Below are positions 57,462-64,000 of a DNA stretch of 64,000 bases, one piece after another. Positions within the stretch are counted from its first letter, which is position 1, and every line of letters starts with the position of its first letter. Location of the stretch: the NCBI GenBank assembly GCA_018894105.1, contig CM032127.1, forward strand, positions 6,789,001-6,853,000, in the 5' to 3' direction. Source of the DNA: Jacaranda mimosifolia (Eukaryota > Streptophyta > Magnoliopsida > Lamiales > Bignoniaceae). The notes under the pieces were generated by a model that was not told where the DNA came from, did no database searches, and saw nothing but the letters and a program-made list of their open reading frames with translations. Made by a program: the position numbers and the translations under genes.

Positions 57462-58934
57462 TTATATATTGAGTGAGCATTCTTGTTTCCTAGTAGAAGG
57501 GTTGGAGCAATAGTCATAACTCATATACAATCTTCTATAATACTCCATTTGACGTTTCTGCTGAGCACTGAGCTCCCAATAATTCCCCTTATTCCAGAAG
57601 TACTGCCCAGAAGCACATCTTGAAACGTCGTCGCCTTGTGCAGGGCAAGCATGGAAACCGAAATCCTGATAGTGAGCTATGAAGGGTGCTTGGCTCCAGT
57701 CTACTGCACCAGCCCAATCTGCATTCCATATGCTTGCCTCAATGTGCAGGGCCTTGGATGGATAGGCTACTTCTTGTGCACTATTGTTCTTGAACACTCT
57801 TATGGGTATTTTATCCACAATGAATCTACATTTTACATACAATAGACATGTATCATCATCATATATAGGGACGGAGTTAAAAATTTTCATCTTGCAGGAT
57901 CAAATCAAACTTTTAAGATAAAATTTTGAACATAATTAAAATATATAAGATTATATAAATTTGAGGGAACAACTACTCCTATTAGTCTGTATCCTTGTCC
58001 GATCCTCAATATTCATTTTACATAGTTCGAAAAATTAATAGTAAGTTTCCTTATACCACAAAATTTCAAACACAATAGAAATGTATGATCATTAGAAGGG
58101 ATGGAGTTAGAAATTTTAATTTTGAGAGACAGAATTAAATTTTTATTATAAAGAACAAGGATTGAGTATACGTATAACATGGGGTTGTATGGACTTGGAA
58201 TTGATCATGTCCACTATCCCCATTCTCACTCTGTCCCGATCATTAATTATTAAGTTGGAAAAAATTGAGGGAAAAATCCTTACGCTATTTGGCGCGAGTT
58301 CCAAAGAATTTCATAAGTGTGAAAATCTTTTGATGGATCAAACCAAAGTTTGAAACTTTGTTCTCTATGGCCTCCATCATTATCATACACATTGGTCTGC
58401 AGTGTGCCATTTGTGCCCAAGAACTCATAGTCAAGTTCAAAATGATTTCCAGGGGCTTGGTTATCTGGTGCTGAAGTTAACTGCCAAATACACAAAAAAA
58501 TATTAACTTAATACATATATAGCCAAACAATCTTCAATAAAAACATCAAGAAAAAGTAAATATTCTTACATAAAAGCATGTAACAATTCCTCCTGTTTTC
58601 CTGTCTGGTATCTTCATCCTTATATGGAATAACCCGGACCCGTAATCCAACTTGGACCTAAATCCAGCCCCTATATCCAAAAAAATAAATGATTTTACAT
58701 TCATGATAAATAAATGAATAAAAGGATGATATATATGAGAATGTGTAATATATACATGGCATAACCTGAGGACTGATCCATCTTAAGCTGGGCTTCAGTT
58801 CCTTGGGGATTAACTGTGAGGTGATTGAATCCCCACAGGGGAGAATAGTATCCATCAAAACCATCTCCTCCTCCATTTGCTTGAATTGAAAAAGCAGCAA
58901 GAACAAGAATGATAAAAGTAGTGAGAAAAGCCAT
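57462..58934 (-). CDS. Xyloglucan endotransglucosylase/hydrolase (XTH, GH16)
   Basis: Exons 58934-58766, 58670-58570, 58480-58284 and 57825-57462 give 276 aa. It is secreted to the wall, where it cuts and rejoins xyloglucan chains during growth. A signal peptide lies at about 1-19 (cut near SIQA). The GH16 core has the active-site segment [10 protein letters not shown] at 103-112, with E105 (nucleophile), D107 and E109 (acid/base) kept. The family consensus is HDEIDFEFLG, so this is a variant. An N-glycosylation sequon N114-G-T follows. The C-terminal domain has [16 protein letters not shown] and YDYC...EC. The length is normal. The exon 3/4 junction joins QIA to [11 protein letters not shown], matching the family, so the frame extending exon 4 into the intron is not used. 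Intron 3 (458 nt) contains a tandem duplication. Confidence 0.92.
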
Positions 58935-59027
58935 GGAAGAGAACTTTATTGAGCAAGCTATTATTACAATGTGGATATAGTTCTTTGATTTAGTTGATGA
59001 TGATTGTTTTTTCTTTTTGTTTCATAT

Positions 59028-59037
59028 GTATATATAG
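59028..59037 (-). promoter_or_regulatory. Probable TATA box of the XTH gene
   Basis: The minus strand reads CTATATATAC about 94 nt before the ATG at 58934. The spacing gives a leader of about 60-65 nt. Confidence 0.45.
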
Positions 59038-60273
59038 ATGTTTAATCTGGACATGAAGATCTTTTTCTTTTTAATTGTGATATTTACTTTGTAATATCCT
59101 ATGTTGATTGTTTATTAAATTCTTGGTAATGCGGCATAATTATGTTAATGATTGGCCATTTCATATCTATACATATATAGTTTCCTTTTAGTGAAATAAA
59201 TCAAGTTTCACTATTTGAATACATTATATATTAAGGAGAATGGCCAAATTTAGAAGACAATCAGACATGCTGATTTTTTACAATTTGGGGCCTTAATTAC
59301 AGCAAAAAACAATAAATATTTCTCCATTAATTTTAATAGTTTACCTTTTTTTTTTTGGCTTCAGTTGACTAGTCTTGATATGTAATCTTACACAAAATTA
59401 TGATATATTTTGCAGCCCAGATTCTTCATTTCAATTAATATAATTTTATTTTTTATTTATATGTTGAATGTATTAAATATTTTTAATTTTTTTTTATGTA
59501 ATCATATATATTGTATTGATATATACTTGTCATATATTCGTAAAGTAGAATAAATTATGAAATACAAATTAAAAGAGAATTTAAAATGATGATTTTCAGT
59601 ATGAAAAGACCATTAAAGAAGTTGATTAAATGGGGATCTATGTGCCTATTATTATAATTTATTGCCCTCTATAAATATTGAAGGGATAAGCCCTAATTTC
59701 TGCAATGCTATATAGGAAGATTACGAAATATAATTCATTGCTTGGTTCATTTGATTGAAAATTTAATTGAGCCATTTTTTCTTTTTCTTTTTTCCCTTTA
59801 ATTACTATAATAGTTAAACTTTATGTAATTTTTTTGCCTGAAGTTCAAATTATGAAGAATAAGCTATATAATCTATAATCTCAAAATACCCTGTTAAAAG
59901 CCACAAAATTGAAGTTTTGTTTCAAAAGTGTAGTATAATTAAGGTTTTTTCTTTTTAAATTATTAGTAGTAACAACTTTAAATAATAATTTTTATCACTA
60001 TTAAATTATATCACAACAAAATAAAATTTTTTATTACTTCAAAAATATCATAATAACAAAATAAAAATTATTGTACTTAACACATATAATCGGTAACTAT
60101 TCTAACATTGTCACATAATGTTTTCTCAATAACATTTTGTTTTCTCAAATGTGGCTAGAAAAGTTTGAATATTTTGGCAAGTAAAATATTACCGCTGGCA
60201 AGTACTTGGGACTCTACCTTAAAAAAAAAAAAAAAAAAAAAAGGTGCTTGGGATTCTTGGTTACTGAAAATAT
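59038..60273. other. AT-rich spacer upstream of the XTH gene
   Basis: XTH promoter sequence nearby, then AT-rich DNA with a 23-base A run ending at 60242. No gene seen. Confidence 0.45.
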
Positions 60274-60603
60274 AAGCCCGTTTGGTTTTATTTCCATAAC
60301 TACTTCTTTTATTTTCTACTATTTCATAAACGAAAATCATTACTTTTTAGAAATTTTCACTAAACATAATTTTTATTTTTATTTTCAAAACACATTTTTC
60401 AATAACTTATATATCTTTACTCTCTATTTCATTATTTTTATCTGTATCCACCTACAGCCTATTAAAACCAATATAATCATTATATTTTCAATATTTCATT
60501 CAAATATAAATTCATTTTCAACTCATTTTCATTAACTAACTTTTCAAATTTTAGAAATAATGAAAATAAAAATTGAAAATGGAAATAAAACCAAACAGCC
60601 CTG
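60274..60603. mobile_element. MITE related to family C
   Basis: The left end is AAGCCCGTTTGGTTTTATTT followed by CCA. The right end, reverse complemented, is AGGGCTGTTTGGTTTTATTT followed by CCA: 23-bp inverted repeats with two or three mismatches. The interior ATTTTCATTAACTAACTTTT resembles the element in UBP intron 7. The target duplication is not clean. Confidence 0.6.
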
Positions 60604-61591
60604 TCGCAAGCTTTACTTGAATGGTTGTCCGCACTTTGCCCATAATTTTCAGGTCTGTTTGATTGCCTTGTTCAGTCTCGCAATGGGCCTCCAAGAATTG
60701 CCAATATAACGGCCTTTCCTCTTGGCTTCCTGTTTTCTTCCCTAGAACTATTTAAACAGGGAATTAAAAGAACTCCCGCACTCTACTGTCCAAAGGAACG
60801 GGTCTTGGTTCATCAATAAATTGATAGGGGTGTGAAATTTCCTGGGCTGTGTTTTTTTTTTTTTTTTGTGAAAAATCCGCGATTTTCGAAAAAAATACGG
60901 TTTAGACTTCAGTTCTATGAGTAAAAGGTAAAATTCCTTCAGTATTCATGTTGGAGTAGTGTGTAGTAGTAACATTTGAGTTGGTCGAGTTTCTTTTCAT
61001 TATTGATGAATTTAGCCATTTAGGGTTTTGAGCTTCTGTTAAATTTCCATTTCAACTTCTCTCTGGTGTTTATACCTTGTTGGAAATTCCATACTATAAT
61101 TAGATATTTGTGCATCATGGTATTCGTTTATCTTATTGTATGATTTCCTTAGTGATTGGACCTGCTTTTCTATTTTGGTTTTCTGTTTCTTTTGTTTTTT
61201 GCTTTTGTGTTGTGTGTGTGCATGTGTGGTCATCTTGTCAATTACGGTGTTCTTAATTTTTGTTTTATTTTTTGCCTTATTTTAAACTGGTACATCTTCA
61301 CTCTGTGAAGTGAAACTACCATATGATATGTATATATTGTTTTTTTGGGCAAATTGATGGTTATATAGATATGTGTTTATGTAAGTACATTTAGTTATGA
61401 TGCACAGAAAGTTGTTTCTTGACCATAGTCTGTGATCATGAGCCAACGCCAAACTAATGGCACCTAACAAAATGATAAATGCTCCATCAATTTGTAAAGC
61501 ATTTATAGGGACTGTTAGTCTAGAATGCTCCCATTTATTTCTGTGCTAATCTCTACACTGGCAATATTGCAGGATTTTGAGTTGTTAAATT
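60604..61591 (+). other. Promoter and probable 5' UTR with intron of the F-box gene
   Basis: A good acceptor (CAATATTGCAG, ending at 61572) lies 19 nt before the ATG. A matching donor, AAAAG|GTAAAA, is at 60927/60928. This suggests a non-coding first exon and a 645-nt leader intron. This is inferred from signals only. Confidence 0.3.
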
Positions 61592-62707
61592 ATGTCTTCT
61601 CGGATAATGGCAGATTGGTCCAAGTTACCGTCTGATCTTATAGTGCTTATTGCAAGACGATTGCATTTTGCAGAAGATCATGCAAAATTTGGCGTGGTAT
61701 GCACATTGTGGCGGGCAGCTATTCTTCAGGAAGATCACCATTCATCCTCATTGCTTCCTTGGCTGATGCTCACAGAGAATGAAGCAAATGGCATACGTCG
61801 ATTTTACTGTCCTTTCAGTCAGAAGGTTTATGAGCTTAACTTGCCAGAGATTCGTGGGAGGAAATGTTGGGGTGCATCTCATAGTTGGTTGGTTACTTTG
61901 AATGCTGAATTCCAGATGCATTTATTCAATCCTCTGTCTGGTGCCCAGATTTTACTCCCACCATTACATAAGTGCCTGAATCTCAAAAATCTTATTTGCA
62001 ACCCTGAAGAATTTCGGAATACCTTTGTGTACAAAGTTGTCCTATCCTCTAATCCGCTTCTGGAAAACTGTGTGGTTTTGGCAATCTATTCAGACAGTAA
62101 GATGGCTTTTGCCAAACCAGGTGATGTCTGTTGGACTCCATTACAATGTTGTCCTTCTGCTGTCAATGATGCCATTTGTTTTGGTGGGAACTTTTATGCA
62201 ACTGATTGTTGTGGAGATGTTATTACGTGTGATTCAAATGGAATTCACTTAAAGACAGTAGCTCTAACATCATCGTTTGAGGCCTCTGAGCTTGATGAAA
62301 TTGCCACGTATATTGTGGAGATTGGTGGGCAAATGCATGTTGTCCTGAGAATTATGTATGATGATAGATATGGTGAAAACCCATTTCTCAGAACATGGAG
62401 TTTTAAGATTTACAGGTTAGATGTCTGCACTGACAAGTGGCAGGAAGTTGGGTGTTTGGGTAATTGGTCCATCTTTGTTGGCAGCAATCATTCCTTCTCC
62501 ATCTCATGTTGTGATTACCCGGAGTGCAGTAGGAATTGCATATATTTCACAGATGACTATTCCAAATTGTATTATGACTCGACAATTTGCTGCCCTTATG
62601 ACATGGGTATCTATAGTTTAGACAATCACAAGATACGACCTTTGATGCAAAAAGATACCTCATGTTTCGTATATTCTCTGCCAGTGTGGATCAAGCCAAT
62701 TTTGTAG
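61592..62707 (+). CDS. F-box protein with DUF295 (KIB/SKIP23-like)
   Basis: A single-exon frame of 371 aa. The F-box is at about residues 9-45 (WSKLPSDLIVLIARRL...FGVVCTLWRAA); in this family it binds SKP1 and makes the protein the substrate-recognition part of an SCF ubiquitin ligase. The rest follows the DUF295 pattern: PWLML, then RRFYCPFSQKVYEL, SHSWLVTL, HLFNPLSGAQILLPPL, and near the end CIYFTDDYSKLYYD and DMGIYSLDNHKIRPL. The substrate is unknown. The ATG at 61592 is followed by a second in-frame ATG at 61607 (MADWSKLP), which is equally plausible. No disruption is seen. Confidence 0.9.
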   Translation: MSSRIMADWSKLPSDLIVLIARRLHFAEDHAKFGVVCTLWRAAILQEDHHSSSLLPWLMLTENEANGIRRFYCPFSQKVYELNLPEIRGRKCWGASHSWLVTLNAEFQMHLFNPLSGAQILLPPLHKCLNLKNLICNPEEFRNTFVYKVVLSSNPLLENCVVLAIYSDSKMAFAKPGDVCWTPLQCCPSAVNDAICFGGNFYATDCCGDVITCDSNGIHLKTVALTSSFEASELDEIATYIVEIGGQMHVVLRIMYDDRYGENPFLRTWSFKIYRLDVCTDKWQEVGCLGNWSIFVGSNHSFSISCCDYPECSRNCIYFTDDYSKLYYDSTICCPYDMGIYSLDNHKIRPLMQKDTSCFVYSLPVWIKPIL

Positions 62708-63232
62708 TAATCTATGCCATCTGTTGCCATTGAGATGCATTCTAATGAATCACAACCATTGTCGTTCCCATTTTATTTGGCATTTCTTGTTCCTCCTTTG
62801 CAAGTAGAATTGTATTCTTTAGCTGCATTTGTTGATCGGTTCTTGATAAGCTATTGAACCAAGCTTAAACATAGTTTAAAGATACTACAAGTTCATGTTT
62901 GCAATAATTGTGATTGTTAGTTTTGAAACATAATATCATGTGTCATAAGATGAGGAATGCACATACATTCAAACTAATATTATAAGCCGCGAAATAAAAT
63001 GTATTTCCACTTAAGAAATTCAAATAACATTCAAAAGCAACACAATTACAATGTCACACGCGACTTTGATTCCCCCCCCCCCCCCCCCCCCCCCATTGCA
63101 AAACTATACTAATTCAAGATATAATTGTTCTATAAATTATACTTGCACTTCTCATATCGTTTGATTTATGTACAAAAACCTCCACTCCAAAATTTCTTTT
63201 ATCCTCAAAAGTTTGACGAATGATCAGTTTGA
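62708..63232. other. 3' spacer between the convergent F-box and FLA genes
   Basis: Holds the 3' UTRs of both genes and a 23-C homopolymer at 63072-63094. No other feature. Confidence 0.5.
63072..63094. repeat. Poly(C) homopolymer, 23 bases
   Basis: Uninterrupted C run about 140 bp beyond the FLA stop codon. Homopolymers of this length are often mis-sized in assemblies. Confidence 0.95.
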
Positions 63233-64000
63233 TCAATGAGCCGCAAGGAAGGATGCCAACGCCACTATCAGGCCAACTGATGCTCCAGAAACTAGCTGTT
63301 TCCCGGCGGCATTCTTTTCAGCATCCGCAGGCGGAGCGTCAGACTTCGGAGCATCGGCGGGAGCACCAGCAGGGGCTGGTGCGTCCTCATCTATGGTTGG
63401 AGCATCAGCACCCTTCTCTTCCTCTGGGCTTTCTGCTGGTGGTGTCACCTTAGCAGCTGGGGCGGGTGCAGTCGGTGGCGGTGGCGGTGCCGAAACTGGC
63501 CTTAATGTTCCGTCGATTCCAGGAGCAATAATCGGGTGAGAAATGCTGAGAACCGAAATATTATAAGGCTGTGAAACAACAGAGCCCTCAAGTTGGGCAT
63601 CAATTGGGGCGCCTTTCATTGCGGATCCGAACAAAATGCTGTTAGCCTTATGGGTCACAACGAGGAAACCTTGCTGATCGCCGGCGGTCCCTGTGGCCTG
63701 GTAGAGATTGGTGAGCACGGTCTTCGTGTCCTTGAGCTTGTTGAGTTTCAAAATATCGTAATAATCGAGGATGACGTGGGTGCTGAGGATTCTCTTCTGG
63801 ACATCTTCGGGTTTTCCGGAAATCTCGCTGATGCGACCGTTGGCAAGGGCAAGGACGGTAATGGTCGCGCGGCGATTTATCTCTTCGGCGAGGTGGGTCT
63901 GGGAGAGGAGACTGTTGAATTGGCTGAAATCTGGGTATTGCTCAAGGATTCGGGTAATGTTGAAGGCGGAGGTGGTGGCAATGGAGGAGAGGGCGACGAC
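63233..64000 (-). CDS. Fasciclin-like arabinogalactan protein (FLA14-like), 5' end cut by the window
   Basis: A 256-codon open frame from the window edge to TGA at 63233-63235. It is a GPI-anchored cell-surface glycoprotein with a role in wall structure or adhesion. One FAS1 domain runs from SAFNITRILEQYPDFSQFN through the H1-like motif TITVLALANG and H2-like ILSTHVILDYYD to YNISVLSISHPI. It is followed by a Pro/Ala-rich arabinogalactan region (APPPPPTAPAPA, DEDAPAPAGAPADAP) and a hydrophobic C-terminus (SGASVGLIVALASFLAAH) that fits a GPI signal. Only the signal peptide and first residues are missing. The apparent start at 63751 is internal (a Leu codon within the FAS1 domain), so the frame should be read to 64000 and beyond. 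GC content is higher than in neighbouring genes. Confidence 0.92.
   Translation of the reverse strand, partial: VVALSSIATTSAFNITRILEQYPDFSQFNSLLSQTHLAEEINRRATITVLALANGRISEISGKPEDVQKRILSTHVILDYYDILKLNKLKDTKTVLTNLYQATGTAGDQQGFLVVTHKANSILFGSAMKGAPIDAQLEGSVVSQPYNISVLSISHPIIAPGIDGTLRPVSAPPPPPTAPAPAAKVTPPAESPEEEKGADAPTIDEDAPAPAGAPADAPKSDAPPADAEKNAAGKQLVSGASVGLIVALASFLAAH

Noticed and set aside
57826..57890. XTH exon 4 extended upstream to an ATG ([13 protein letters not shown]...)
   Set aside because: This is intron sequence. The acceptor at 57826-57827 gives the conserved junction [14 protein letters not shown] and the normal protein length.
63233..63751. FLA starting at 63751
   Set aside because: The codon at 63751 is TTG (Leu) in the middle of the FAS1 domain. 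The frame is open to the window edge and encodes the rest of the domain.
1..64000. Functional gene cluster (cell-wall or receptor pathway)
   Set aside because: The genes belong to unrelated processes, have independent promoters and are separated by repeats. Apart from the GLR tandem and the inverted proline-rich duplicate there is no sign of clustering by function.

Overview
This 64 kb window is nuclear DNA of a flowering plant, most likely a eudicot. The evidence is the gene content (plant glutamate receptor-like channels, an AHK5-type hybrid histidine kinase, a MYND/UBP deubiquitinase, an XTH, an F-box/DUF295 protein and a fasciclin-like arabinogalactan protein), GT-AG introns throughout, AT-rich spacers full of small DNA transposons, and a Tork/Tnt1-like Copia element. 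An asterid is a guess I cannot prove. I see no bacterial, organellar or viral segment, no tRNA or rRNA gene and no CRISPR array.

Layout. 1-11.8 kb is gene-free: a Tourist-like MITE (854-1121), two tRNA-SINE-like copies, a 3.3 kb solo LTR with a perfect 5-bp duplication (3085-6395) and AT-rich filler. 11.8-20.0 kb holds two tandem clade-II glutamate receptor-like (GLR) genes. The second is intact (979 aa). The first has a frameshift just before its last membrane segment. A hAT-like element follows at 20.0-20.7 kb. 22.2-27 kb is an 11-exon AHK5/CKI2-like histidine kinase on the minus strand (999 aa), with its promoter region up to about 28.1 kb. 28.7-46.1 kb is repeat-rich and has no cellular gene. 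It holds several TAA-flanked MITEs and a complete but coding-dead Copia element (34905-39771) that landed inside an older MITE. 46.6-53.8 kb is an 11-exon UBP with an N-terminal membrane helix and a MYND finger. 54.7-56.0 kb is a head-to-head inverted duplication of a small secreted proline-rich gene, one copy intact and one decayed. 57.5-58.9 kb is a four-exon XTH on the minus strand, 61.6-62.7 kb a single-exon F-box/DUF295 gene, and 63.2-64.0 kb the 3' part of a fasciclin-like arabinogalactan protein running off the window edge.

The genes do not form an operon or pathway cluster. XTH, FLA and the proline-rich protein all act in the cell wall, but plant gene order gives no reason to read this as a functional unit. 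Splice sites were chosen by reading-frame continuity, GT-AG signals and family conservation; each gene model below closes in frame. I did not find a convincing undescribed biological system. The strongest second-look items are the GLR pair (frameshift before M4; stop-free introns of length 3n in the intact copy), the nested Copia-in-MITE structure, the decayed inverted duplicate with a mutated TATA box, the variant XTH active-site motif and the duplicated XTH intron.
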